Shown: positions 1 to 9,486 of the stretch, piece after piece
Layout: each line of letters opens with the position of its first letter
Position numbering within the stretch: the stretch's first letter is position 1
From: Adiantum capillus-veneris
Lineage: Eukaryota; Streptophyta; Polypodiopsida; Polypodiales; Pteridaceae
Direction: 5' to 3'
NCBI GenBank assembly: GCA_014529385.2
Contig: CM043951.1
Span: 113,801,469-113,865,468 of the forward strand
DNA length: 64,000 bases
Notes under the pieces: generated by a model
The model's database searches: none
What the model saw: only the letters and a program-made list of their open reading frames with translations
What the model was told of the DNA's origin: nothing
Translations under genes and position numbers: made by a program

Positions 1-2230
1 AACACCAAAAGCCAGCAAAACTTCAAAGAACCATAGTCAATCGGTCGAATACGCAACGGACTATATTGGTATGGCGGCCAAAATTACCAATTCAGAATGG
101 GCCAACAACACAAGTAGGGAGGCCAAAGATGATCATCAAGCAATTATCTACAACTGTCAATGTCAAGCCACATCATGCAAACAGCACGATGAAACAAGCA
201 CAATCAACAACAAAAACTACAAGGATCTATAAGACCCAAGTCATCAAAGGGGAAAGAAAGAATGTTCCACCAGAAAATGCAACAAAATATATGACAATAT
301 CGACTTCAAAGGATCCACATACGCCAATTCAAAACCAGTGGAAAACAATCAAACAGGCATATTTACAACTTCTCCTTGCAAAGAAAATCTGCCAGCCAAC
401 TCAAGCTACCACAGGAAACCTCAACGACAAATGCCAATAAGCGAATCGCTTATACCTTCCTCTTACACCGCATAAATTCTTTCTACATGCATTGACTGCA
501 CATGCATATAGGGCTATATTACAAGGCCTGCATTAGAACGAGTTCACACCCATGCACAGCACATACCCTTGACGATACCCTGTCGTCTGGGAGGACTCCA
601 ACTAGGAGGGGGGAAGGCATTCCAAATGCGGACTCATGTCATATATTAGAGGGCAATGTTTGTGAGCAATTTTTCAACCATTTTTGTGTTTTATTGTGTG
701 ATTTTGGGAAAAAGAATATGCCCTCATAATTAATCAGAATTGGGGACCAAATCATCATACATGAGCCCCTAGGGATGCGTATAGACTATAAAGAGAGTCA
801 AATCTGGCCAAAAAATGTCTAAAAACAGCAAAAAGTAGGCCAAGATTGACGATTATGAGCGAGAATGTACATAGACGAGAGAAAAGTGAGCTACAAAGTG
901 TTTTTCTTTTCATTGGTATTTTTATAGGTTGGAATTGCTATTTTTGGGTTATTTTGGGATTTATTTGCTTTATTTTAGCCATTTTCTAGCAAAAATTATA
1001 GAAAACAATCCGTAATCCAGATGGAAACACAAAAGAAGAGACGCTTTATCGGAGCAAGGTAAAGAAGACACAGAAAAAATAGGGACTGCAAAGGTGACAG
1101 GGCAAAATGACCACCGTCATGAAGGGACCTCCAACAGGAGAAATCTACAAAAATTGTAGAACTGGAGCAACCGAGGTCCAAATCAAGAAATTTGGGAGCC
1201 TAAATCGCATCTCGCAAAAAGTTATGGCCACAAGTAAAAGATGGGAAAATTTTGTGTTGGAGTCTCGATTACATAGAGAGAGGCTAGGCTAGAAATCTCT
1301 CATTTGAGTCATTTTCCATTGTGAGAGAGAGAGAGAGCTCCCTACAGCAGTTGAGACTTCCAGAAGCTCATCCATCGTGCACGGTCACCATATCAACATC
1401 AGATATGAGAGGTACGCTCGTCAACACTGACTATAAGTGTTGTTTACTTCAGTTAGTCGCAAAACCTCGCCAGCATCACAATCACAACCTGTGCACACAT
1501 ACGGTAGACTGGTTGTTAGGGAGACCTAGAGGCCACCAAATGGAACCAAAATTGAAAGGCACAATGCCTATAGCTTAGGGATCAAGCCTATGACCTCGGA
1601 AAGCGCTAAGGAAGCCACCCAAAAAACCCTAATTTCACAGGACCTGCAAAAGGGCAACTGAACCAAGGTGATCGGAAATGAGCCAAAACTCATAGACAGC
1701 AAGCCAATAACCTCGACAAACCGACTGAAGGGTTAGACCATGAAAAAGTTTGTCAAAACGGAGCCTAAAGTCCCTATCTGACAAAAACTGCACAAAGCGT
1801 CACGATACTCTAACGGGCCGACCAAGTGACAAAATGACACCAAATTTAACAAGGTATATCCAAAAGAGGTCAACTACGAGATGGAATGTGTCCACTCAAG
1901 AAAAAGCTCTTCCATTAGGGCAAATGCCAGCAACAGGCCAGAAAGATGTCCAAATGGTCGTTCTTGGTGATGTAAACACCAAAACAACAACTGACTGCTT
2001 TGATGGAAGGTCAAAAGGAAATAAAAGACAGCCGGAGTCATACAATGACAAAAAAAAACGGCGACCATCACCTAAGTGGTCTACTTCGACTCAAGGACCA
2101 GCTAAGTGCTGCAAACAGGGAGTACACTCTTCTAAATTGATTAAAAGTTAATGTGTGTGTCTAGGAGAGCCTATTAACACCATTGTGGTCAACTAACATC
2201 AAAAAAACTTGTAAAAATGACTAAGTACTC

Positions 2231-2248
2231 AGTCTATCGCGATAGACT
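2231..2248. repeat. 18-bp palindromic repeat, copy 1
   Basis: AGTCTATCGCGATAGACT is a perfect palindrome centred on CG|CG. The bases that follow (TTCTATTACAAT) resemble those after copy 2, so the repeated unit is about 30 bp on that side. Confidence 0.85.
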
Positions 2249-2368
2249 TTCTATTACAATTAGACAAGTAAAATTTTGATTTTGGCTTCATGAGGGGTGC
2301 TAACAAGGAATATTGACCACCGTTATCAAATCAAGGTGCAAAAGGGATCTCTTTTGGCCAAATAACTT

Positions 2369-2386
2369 AGTCTATCACGATAGACT
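2369..2386. repeat. 18-bp palindromic repeat, copy 2 (one mismatch)
   Basis: AGTCTATCACGATAGACT differs from copy 1 only by G to A at the central CpG, which is the change expected from deamination of a methylated cytosine on the other strand. The flank TGCTACTACAAT parallels copy 1. Confidence 0.85.
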
Positions 2387-2948
2387 TGCTACTACAATAT
2401 TTGGGGGAAAGACTTTTCAAAATTTTCACAAGATAGACTTGGGGAAGCACATAAAGGCAGTACACCAAATTTGGTGACAGGATGGACTCATATGGCAAGC
2501 CGAGAAAGATATGACGACAACTCAGAGTCATAACAGGACATCTCAAGGGCAGACAGTTAAAATTCACATGTGAGAGGTCAGGCAACCTTACATCAACTAG
2601 GAGAAGGCAGATAGAGGATCACAGATCCAAAAGATGACAAAATGACACTAAGTTACAGTCTAAGCAGAGTGATACTAGGCCATCTAACCAAAAATTTGAA
2701 TTAACAGTTGGCTTCAACATGATGCAAGAAGACTACCCACTAAGTTTGAGCCCAGAACAACACGAAATGAAGGAGATAGACCAACATCTCTTGGAAGGAA
2801 TCGGGAAAAATGGGAGTTGATCCAAAAAGGGGTCACTTGACATTCATTTGAGGTGGAATTGGGAATTGGGATCAGATCATGTGCAAGGTATGAGAAACCA
2901 ATTGGTGGAGGCACAACTGCAAAATAGGACCCTTGTCAAAATATGGCC

Positions 2949-2966
2949 AGTCTATCGCGATAGACT
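2949..2966. repeat. 18-bp palindromic repeat, copy 3
   Basis: Perfect AGTCTATCGCGATAGACT again, about 280 bp before the long reading frame begins. A half copy (AGTCTATCGCG) occurs at 7280-7290, beyond the LTR. Confidence 0.85.
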
Positions 2967-3247
2967 GAGCAAAAGTTGCAAATGAACTGATTTTCAGTTT
3001 GGGATTATAGAGTGACCTTACATACCCTGTGAATATACACCACAAAAAATTTCAAGGCATTTGGACTTGTTCTCCTTCACCAACAACATAAATTTGAAGC
3101 CGTTAGAGTCACACAATGGAAGAGCTTGTCTATCTGCTAACATGTTACCTTAACTCATCTTGGGATTAAAAAGGCTCATCTAGATGCATGATTAAGTGGT
3201 AATCAATTTAGAAGAGAAGTACTATGTTTGTACATTAACTGTTAATT

Positions 3248-4801
3248 GTGAATACAGGATCCATGGATGCTTCTCCGGGAAAAATAAAAGGCAAGAACCT
3301 GGCAACGGAAGGTGCAATACCCTATGCACTTCTACCCAATTCACTAAAGCCAGTGGCCACATGGATACCTGCAAACATGCAACAGGCAGCAGCCTTTCAG
3401 ATCTATCAAGGTTCATATGTGGATGAAAAAAGAAATTTAGTGGATACAGTGATGATCCCCAAGGAGGCAGAAAATTACTTGAAAAGATCACCGCAAAGGT
3501 CATGGCTCAAAAAAGTTGGCTTGTGGAACTTTGTATCACTACCACTAGTAGGGATAGATTTCAAGAGGGTACAACACCTAATTGAGACTATCCAAGAAGA
3601 TGGAACTTGCAGAGTGGTAGGCATGGATAATGAAGTGATGGAGATCCAGATCACCAAAGAGATCATCAAGGAGGCATTGAAATTGTCTGATCAAGGAGCC
3701 AACATGAGAGAAAGAATGGAAAACCTTACAGTCTACTTGCAAAAGTCCAAACTACCTTCTTTTGAACTCATAGCAAACCTGGAAGTAAGAGAACTGACAC
3801 AGATCTACAGTCAGTGTTTGTTGAGCTACAGCAAAAGACCGCCAAGATACACTACACCACACGGGAGCATCTCAAGCACACTTACATGGGCTATGGGAAT
3901 GACACATGAGTTCTATATAGATCACGCATCATATCTATTTGAAGAAGTGACAAAGCTACGACAGTACATACCAAATTACATTGCAGGAGGAGAAGTCCTA
4001 AACAGAGTAATATACCAGGCCATAGGCGCGGCAGATCAGTTGCCACCTGCTCCTCATCAGAACGACTGGCTGGTATTAATAGAGAATATCGAAGACAGAT
4101 CACAAAGGAAAGTACCGGCCTCTATTAACACCATTGGAGGACGCAGGCTGGAAAGAGTAACAAGAAGTACACAAGAAAAGATGGAAGAAGAAAGAAGAAC
4201 TGAAGAGGAAGATGTCCGACTAAAGAAGTGGAAAGCGGAAATGGAAAACAACACCAGGTTGCAGAAGGTAGCAAAAATGGAAAGAATGCTAGAAGGATTT
4301 GTTCTCGAGAGATCTCTACGAGGCGATGTAGGCGCCACTTGGAAACCTTCTAGTAGCACTTACACACTGAGAACGAAGAATAAAAACAATCCAGCTTTTG
4401 AGTTGGACTGGTTCGAGAGGTACATCCAAGAAAGAAATGCTAGGGACAAACCAGAATTGCTACTAGAAGAGAAGGATCTCCAAACTTTGAGAGATCAGTT
4501 GAGGCCAACTTCACGAGATAAGGAAACACCACCGCGATCTCCAAGGCCAGAGAGAAGTGAGAGGCAATCAACCCCACCTGCTGACTCTCCTTCGCATTCA
4601 GAAAGCTCACATCGTGATGAGAGAGTTCATACACCACCCAGTGAAGAAGAAGAAGAAGAAATAATAGATGGTCACCCAAACACTGGAACCATATCACAAA
4701 TTGATAAAGGCAAGCAAAAGGAGGTGGATCAGACAAAAGATAAAGCTTCCTCCTCTCAAGAAATTGAGCTGGAAGCTACTATAGATGAAGATTTGCAGTG
4801 A
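3248..4801 (+). CDS. long element-encoded protein, part 1 (N-terminal, 517 codons)
   Basis: First segment of a frame that continues without shift to 6655, broken only by TGA at 4799-4801 and TAG at 5717-5719. The first 250 residues look globular, with a stretch around residues 75-110 (KKVGLWNFVSLPLVGIDFKR) that reads like a conserved core. Residues 290-370 are highly charged and probably helical. Residues 400-480 are a Ser/Pro/Glu-rich linker with SPRP-like repeats and an acidic EEEEEE run. No protease, reverse transcriptase, integrase or zinc-knuckle motif is visible. I do not recognise the family. A gag-like or extra ORF of a plant LTR element is the likeliest identity. The ATG at 3248 opens the frame; ATG 3263 is an alternative. 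Confidence 0.6.
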   Translation: MNTGSMDASPGKIKGKNLATEGAIPYALLPNSLKPVATWIPANMQQAAAFQIYQGSYVDEKRNLVDTVMIPKEAENYLKRSPQRSWLKKVGLWNFVSLPLVGIDFKRVQHLIETIQEDGTCRVVGMDNEVMEIQITKEIIKEALKLSDQGANMRERMENLTVYLQKSKLPSFELIANLEVRELTQIYSQCLLSYSKRPPRYTTPHGSISSTLTWAMGMTHEFYIDHASYLFEEVTKLRQYIPNYIAGGEVLNRVIYQAIGAADQLPPAPHQNDWLVLIENIEDRSQRKVPASINTIGGRRLERVTRSTQEKMEEERRTEEEDVRLKKWKAEMENNTRLQKVAKMERMLEGFVLERSLRGDVGATWKPSSSTYTLRTKNKNNPAFELDWFERYIQERNARDKPELLLEEKDLQTLRDQLRPTSRDKETPPRSPRPERSERQSTPPADSPSHSESSHRDERVHTPPSEEEEEEIIDGHPNTGTISQIDKGKQKEVDQTKDKASSSQEIELEATIDEDLQ

Positions 4802-5719
4802 ATGGAGACACTACTAAACCGAACAAGACTGCACAATCAATGGCTAGCTGATCAGAACAGGTCCAACAAAACGAAGTTAGAAAAAACCCATCAAGAAGTT
4901 ATGAGACTGCAGGAGCAAAGAGATGACACTCTAAAACTGATCAGCATCAGAGATGCTGAGATCTTGGGGCTCAAAAGCACGGTAAATCTCCTCAAAGACA
5001 ATTTACAGGAGTCTGAAGATTTCAATGCCATTTGTGAAGATACAATCAATGTATTCCTTGAAGATGTCAGTGACAGAGATGAACACATCCATAAGTTGGA
5101 AAAAGAAAAGCAAGATGCGCTGGAGACAGTCAAAAGTTTGCAAGTTGTCATCAATGACTTACAAATTGAAGTCAAAGATTTGAGAGCAGTAACAGATATA
5201 CAAGCAAGGGAAATAGAACGAGCTAAGAAACAAAAAGCGTCGCTACCAACAACACCGGTAGTCCACCCGCAAGAAGAAGTGGTTGCACTGAAGAGGGAGC
5301 TGGAGTTGGAAAGAAAACAACGCTTAATGATAGCCGAAAGTGCGCTTAGAGCAGAGGATCAACTACAAAGGCAAATTTCGGACTTACAAAGTGAACAGCA
5401 ACAAGGACCAGCTCCTGACAGTGAAATAGAAAGCATTGTTTCCAAATCACTCAAGGAAGAAAATGAAAATTTGCACATCAGGGTAAAAGAGTTAGAGGAG
5501 TCTGTAGCTCAAAAAGAAATGGAATTTCAAGCTCTCCAAATCAATAGTAGAATAATGGCTGCGCAAATCGCAAGTCTACAAACTGCAAGGCAACACCAAG
5601 GACAGGTACGAGTGCATCTGGAGCAAGCAGCCACGGATTTGGCTGGACTCGCCGAAGTATATGGGGGTCAAGATGACTACGAGGAAGAATCAGATGATCA
5701 AGAGGCCCCAGATACATAG
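4802..5719 (+). CDS. long element-encoded protein, part 2 (coiled-coil middle, 305 codons)
   Basis: This segment begins immediately after the TGA of part 1 and is in the same frame, so it is the continuation of one protein rather than a new gene. It is almost wholly heptad-like: runs rich in Leu, Glu, Lys and Gln from about residue 15 to 280 indicate a long coiled coil, as in self-assembling structural proteins. It ends in an acidic tail (DDYEEESDDQE) just before TAG. The ATG at 4802 may be fortuitous. CAG to TAG and CGA to TGA would be the simplest origins of the two stops, though other ancestral codons are possible. Confidence 0.55.
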   Translation: METLLNRTRLHNQWLADQNRSNKTKLEKTHQEVMRLQEQRDDTLKLISIRDAEILGLKSTVNLLKDNLQESEDFNAICEDTINVFLEDVSDRDEHIHKLEKEKQDALETVKSLQVVINDLQIEVKDLRAVTDIQAREIERAKKQKASLPTTPVVHPQEEVVALKRELELERKQRLMIAESALRAEDQLQRQISDLQSEQQQGPAPDSEIESIVSKSLKEENENLHIRVKELEESVAQKEMEFQALQINSRIMAAQIASLQTARQHQGQVRVHLEQAATDLAGLAEVYGGQDDYEEESDDQEAPDT

Positions 5720-5773
5720 ACTGATCAAACTAGCTCCAAAGACCAAGAAATAGAAGAAGATTCAATCACGAGA

Positions 5774-6655
5774 TTGGAAGAGCAGAGACTGGCCGAGCAA
5801 ATGGAAAAACAATCAGAAATGATATGGTACAATGCAATGCAACTAGAAAAGGAGATGCTACAAGGGCTCTCCACATCAGGCAAAACAGCAGCAGAGCTAC
5901 GGGAGGAATGGAATGCCCCTATGTTACCCTATGCTCTGCTGAAATACGAAACTCTGACACATCAACAGCAGCTCACAAAAGAAGAACAAGTGCCAGTGTT
6001 TGAAGGAGAATTACAAGATCGGGAACAACAAAACAGGATAGTAGACATCCAGCCAAAGTGGAGGCGTCAATGGCTTTTGGATCACCCTAATAACCTAGTC
6101 CACTTAGTCAACGCACCGCCTGAGTTGAGGAATGATAGAACTTTTTTCCCAACTCCCCGAACATACACCTACAGCCAACATAAAGCACTACAAAACAGAA
6201 ATCCGACATGGCTAAATTATCAAGTATTGCCAAGGCCTGCAGAGGGAGAGAGAATATCCGGTTCTTACATGGTGAAAACCCTTCAGGGCGCCATCGCAGA
6301 ATTCGGAGGCTCTCCCGACCTATCCTGCAAGATGCTATGTAAAATAGCTCGAACCTTTTTGGCCTGTCTCACAGTCTTCTCAGAAAGCTGGACTTCAGAG
6401 TATATGAATACCAAAAGAAGCATCTCAGACCTGTCATACGATCTAAGTGGGCCACCTACAGAGCCAGTATTGTTTGCCTATTTCAAACAGCTAATGTCTC
6501 TGCCAAGCTACCATCTCCAAACCTTCGAAGAAGCATTTTACACAGGCTTCTTCATGTACAAGTCCAAAATTTTTGGCCCATTAATGGCAAGCGAGTCTAT
6601 GAGATATGATGCGTTTCTACATCAAATCAACCAAGAAGGACGACAACGACACTGA
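5774..6655 (+). CDS. long element-encoded protein, part 3 (C-terminal domain, 293 codons)
   Basis: Same frame as the two preceding segments. The frame is in fact open from 5720, so the ATG at 5774 is only the first Met after the TAG. A short charged helix is followed by an apparently globular domain of about 250 residues with several Trp, Tyr and Pro positions (for example WRRQWLLDHPNNLVHLVNAP) and a hydrophobic segment KMLCKIARTFLACLTVF. It ends with TGA 46 bp before the polypurine tract, the usual place for the last ORF of an LTR element. No known domain recognised. Confidence 0.55.
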   Translation: MEEQRLAEQMEKQSEMIWYNAMQLEKEMLQGLSTSGKTAAELREEWNAPMLPYALLKYETLTHQQQLTKEEQVPVFEGELQDREQQNRIVDIQPKWRRQWLLDHPNNLVHLVNAPPELRNDRTFFPTPRTYTYSQHKALQNRNPTWLNYQVLPRPAEGERISGSYMVKTLQGAIAEFGGSPDLSCKMLCKIARTFLACLTVFSESWTSEYMNTKRSISDLSYDLSGPPTEPVLFAYFKQLMSLPSYHLQTFEEAFYTGFFMYKSKIFGPLMASESMRYDAFLHQINQEGRQRH

Positions 6656-6690
6656 AGACAAAGACGATCATGTCGTGGTAGACATGAATT

Positions 6691-6701
6691 AGGAGGGGGA
6701 G
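6691..6701 (+). promoter_or_regulatory. polypurine tract before the 3' LTR
   Basis: AGGAGGGGGAG lies directly before the TGTTGGAG that begins the LTR. In LTR retroelements this tract primes plus-strand DNA synthesis, and its position fixes the orientation of the element as plus. Confidence 0.6.
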
Positions 6702-7190
6702 TGTTGGAGCCCCATTTGTCCAACTATTGTAATGAGCCCATCTTGTAAAGCATATCAAATTCCCATTTTTATGTCAATGACGTCTTATCATTTTGATCCA
6801 CTTGTCTGGGTTATGTAAAGATTAATTAGTCAGTCAGGACCCATATTTGTTCCCACTTTGTAATTATGAGGAAGAGAACCCATGTACATTTTTGAGCTAA
6901 GGTGACTCAAGTATAAAGGTCACCTTAGAACCATTTGGAGGATAACATTTTTTTATTATTAATCCTGTGTCGTACGAGTCTGAGAGAGAGAGAGAGAGAG
7001 TGAGTATGTCTTATCCTCTTCGCTACGCGTTTCTCCCTCACCGGATTCATGACGTGACCACATCATCGCGGTAGTCTCTCCGAGAGCTACATGCCCATGC
7101 CACGCATTCATATTTTCGAGCTGTTCGCGATCGATCCTTCATCGAGCTTGTTTTCCTTGTAAGTAACACAAACAGTGTCTATTTTCAACA
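6702..7190 (+). repeat. 3' LTR (about 489 bp)
   Basis: It starts TGTTG and ends CAACA (5-bp terminal inverted repeat), has a purine tract at its left edge and a TATAAA at 6912-6917. The right boundary rests only on the CAACA at 7186-7190. Since no second LTR is in the window, the true LTR could extend into 7191-7628. Confidence 0.5.
6912..6917 (+). promoter_or_regulatory. TATA box of the LTR promoter
   Basis: TATAAA about 210 bp into the LTR, a typical U3 position. A (GA)n tract follows near 6982. Confidence 0.35.
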
Positions 7191-7628
7191 ATCAAGTGCT
7201 CTATGGAAAGAGAAAGAGATTAGCTACACATAGATATTCTTAGACTTAGGTTTCGCCCACTTTTGGATTATGACGTGTGAGTCTATCGCGACTGTAATGG
7301 AGATAACTCGGGTTCAAATCTAGTGAGATTAGACTTATAGGTAAGTATATCCTATGGAGAGGATGGTGCCTAGTAAGTTTGATGCAATTCCGAGTTCATT
7401 GGAAGTGTAAACGGTGTTGTGAGCGTTTAGGGATAGAGTGGGTTGCATTCTACCAGGGTTAGTGATTGATGCATCATGAAAGTGCGTATGTGTAGATTGG
7501 TCTCAGCCTGACAAGCTAACGAGATTGCCTACGTGCACCTACGGGTTAGTCATGTCATCGGATGATAAGTATGTTGTCTGTGTTGTGCTTGCGAGCATGA
7601 ATAGGGGAGTAGTTATGCCCTAAAACAG
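7191..7628. other. gene-free spacer between the LTR and the gypsy fragment
   Basis: No ORF worth calling. It contains a half copy (7280-7290) of the 18-bp palindrome seen at 2.2-3.0 kb and a tRNA B-box-like GGTTCAAATC at 7311-7320 with no matching A box, so I do not call a tRNA or SINE here. Confidence 0.4.
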
Positions 7629-8628
7629 TCATGCAGGCTGAGTACTTGAAATATTACTACTTGCTGCAACTACAAGGGTTGAAGTGCTAGGTTCATGGGC
7701 AGCCGACAAGGACGAGTTAACCACTTTTGAATCTTGGCTATCCTGCAACTTCGCTAGAGTCTGCAACATAGGTGACTCTGCTTCAAGGATAGGGGTAAGA
7801 GTCGGTGGTCGTGTCATGACACTACCAATACCAAAATCAATAGTGCATATGGTTTCCAACATCCACGTGCGTCCAAGGTTTATGTTGCCCTCCATAGTTC
7901 CAGCAGGCATGACCAAAAAGTCTTGAGCTATAACCCCATTGTCATAACTGAGAGAAGTGTTCCAAGTACCAAAAATCACAATTTTTTTCTTGTTCACACC
8001 CTTGACTTGGATAATACTCTCAGATAAAGGTGGATTTTCTAACTGACACCACTAACTGACACCAAACTCCATATGAAAACAGATTATATCTAGCACCCGT
8101 GTCCAATAAGGCATTATATAGCACTTTTCCATAGGTGTTATTTAGCTCAATAGGGTATTGTAGAGGTGTGTTAGAGTCCAACCAATCATCCTCTGTTGCA
8201 ACGTGGAATGCATGTGTAACTCCAAGGTTGGCCTCTCGTTGGCGTCGTATGCGTTGTTGTCGCTCTTTAGCCTCAGCTTGAGCTTGTATCTTCTTCAATT
8301 CTGTTTGTGCCTTGGCTGCCTTTTTTTGATGGATGGCACACAGCTCTTCCTGGTTTAGAGGATCATAGTACCTTTTGAATTTACTCCCATTGAGGAATGC
8401 AATGGTTTCAACTCCATCTAGAGTCTCCACACAAATGGTTCCTTGTGGGGTGATTTCACATACTCTATATGGTCCTTTTCTCGCATATTTCAACTTTTTC
8501 TTTTTGTTACGCACTCCATACATAAGAAATTTATCACCAACATTGATATCTTTGTTCTTTAGATGAAGATCAAACAATTTCTTCCTTCTATCTTTCTCCA
8601 CAAGTGCATTTTGCACAGCTAATTGCAT
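7629..8628 (-). pseudogene. Ty3/gypsy integrase C-terminal region fused to a retropepsin-like protease (broken)
   Basis: Read on the minus strand. The first part (8628 to about 8330) has the gypsy integrase tail pattern (DRRKKLFDLHLK..., GDKFLMYG, RKGPYRV, LDGVE). It then continues in frame through a basic helical linker into a retropepsin pattern: ALLDTGARYNLFSYGVWCQL near 8050-8110 and, after a frameshift, QDFLVMPAGTMEGNINLGRTWM near 7780-7850. DTGA is the catalytic aspartate motif and LGRTW matches the hydrophobic C-terminal motif of the fold. The frameshift is explained by a perfect 13-bp tandem duplication at 8039-8064. The 3' part after the protease is low-complexity Ser/Thr-rich. Protease downstream of integrase is not the usual gypsy order (gag-protease-RT-RNase H-integrase). 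Confidence 0.75.
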
Positions 8629-8703
8629 CTCTTCATCTAGACTTTCAAGGATATATAATCGCTCAACTAAGGCGTTACCATCCCAACCTTCTTGAGAAGC
8701 TAC

Positions 8704-9486
8704 TCAAAGACTATGAATGACAAACTCCCATGGCATAACCGCTTCTTGGCCATACACCATCTTAAATGGTGTGCAGTTAATGGCAACTTTGTATGCAATA
8801 CGATAAGACCATAAAGTTGAAGTCAGCTTTAAATCCCAATCTGTGCAATGAGCTTCCACCGTTTTGGTCAAGATAGAGATTAAGGTCTTGTTGGTGCTCT
8901 CAGCTTGTCCATTTGCTTGTGGATAATAAGGTGTGAACTTATGGTCAGCTATCATGAAGTTGGTAGTGAGTTCTTTTATCACTCCATTTATAAAATGAGT
9001 ACCATTGTCACTCACAATCTCAAATGGACAACCAAATCTTGTAATAATGTTGTCAAAGAGAAACTTGGCAATTGACCTCGCATTAGCCTTACGTGTCATG
9101 CTAACTTCCACCCACTTTGTCACATAGTCAGTGGCAACGATAATATATCGAGATTGAGTGCTACGAGTTGCCAAACTAACTGGGCCTACAAAGTCTAAAC
9201 CCCATTTTTCAAATGGTTGAGTCACTTTAACAGGATATAAGGACATCTTATCCTTTCATTGTGTGATCTTGTAATGTTGGCATTCATCACATCCTTTTGC
9301 AAAAAGTAATGCATCTTTGAATAAGGTAGGCCACCGATAACATGATTGCAACACCTTTCTAGCTGTTAGTTCCCCTGAGAAATGTCCTCCAGCTATACCC
9401 ATGTGGGCTTCTTGTAGTATGTATAAATACTCATCCTCACAGGCACAACATCTAAGAATATCATCCTTCCCTAGCCTGTAGAGAGC
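8704..9486 (-). pseudogene. Ty3/gypsy integrase: HHCC zinc domain and DDE core
   Basis: Minus strand, same frame as the RNase H segment upstream and the C-terminal segment downstream. The zinc-binding domain (about 9285-9480) shows the two histidines in AHMGIAGGH and the cysteines in GCDEC. The core (8704-9246) has the three catalytic acids in context: WGLDFVGP, VSDNGTHF and NGQAESTNK, so the active site is complete. In-frame TGA codons at 9256-9258 and 8704-8706 interrupt it. In both places the context (ITQ-stop-KDKM, HSL-stop-VAS) suggests an original Arg, that is CGA. The element can no longer make a full integrase, although missense damage looks light. Confidence 0.85.

Larger units (their letters stand above)
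1..3247. other. gene-free internal region of the LTR element
   Basis: No convincing coding sequence. The open frames are short (up to 133 codons), of biased composition and without recognisable motifs. What stands out is an 18-bp palindrome present three times between 2231 and 2966 (listed separately). The region is AC/AG-rich on the plus strand and seems to be the leader of the long frame that starts at 3248. Confidence 0.5.
1..7190 (+). mobile_element. 3' portion of a large LTR retroelement of unfamiliar type
   Basis: The right end reads like an LTR retrotransposon terminus: a purine run (6691-6701) directly precedes a TGTTG...CAACA segment with a TATAAA box (6702-7190). Upstream lies a long plus-strand reading frame (3248-6655) that resembles neither standard gag nor pol, and 3.2 kb of non-coding sequence. 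No copy of the LTR is visible before position 1, so the 5' LTR and any gag-pol would lie outside the window, or the element is a large non-autonomous derivative. That all of this is one element is inferred from position and orientation, not from matched LTRs. Confidence 0.5.

Noticed and set aside
1321-2151. Plus-strand ORFs of 85-133 codons in the first 3 kb
   Set aside because: Biased Lys/Thr/Ser composition, no motif, and no continuity between frames; read as non-coding leader.
3248-6655. Plant host gene with introns instead of an element ORF
   Set aside because: No introns are needed: the frame is continuous over 3.4 kb, and a polypurine tract plus LTR follows within 50 bp.
7280-7330. 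tRNA or SINE suggested by GGTTCAAATC
   Set aside because: No A box at the right distance and no cloverleaf; the B-box-like motif alone is common.
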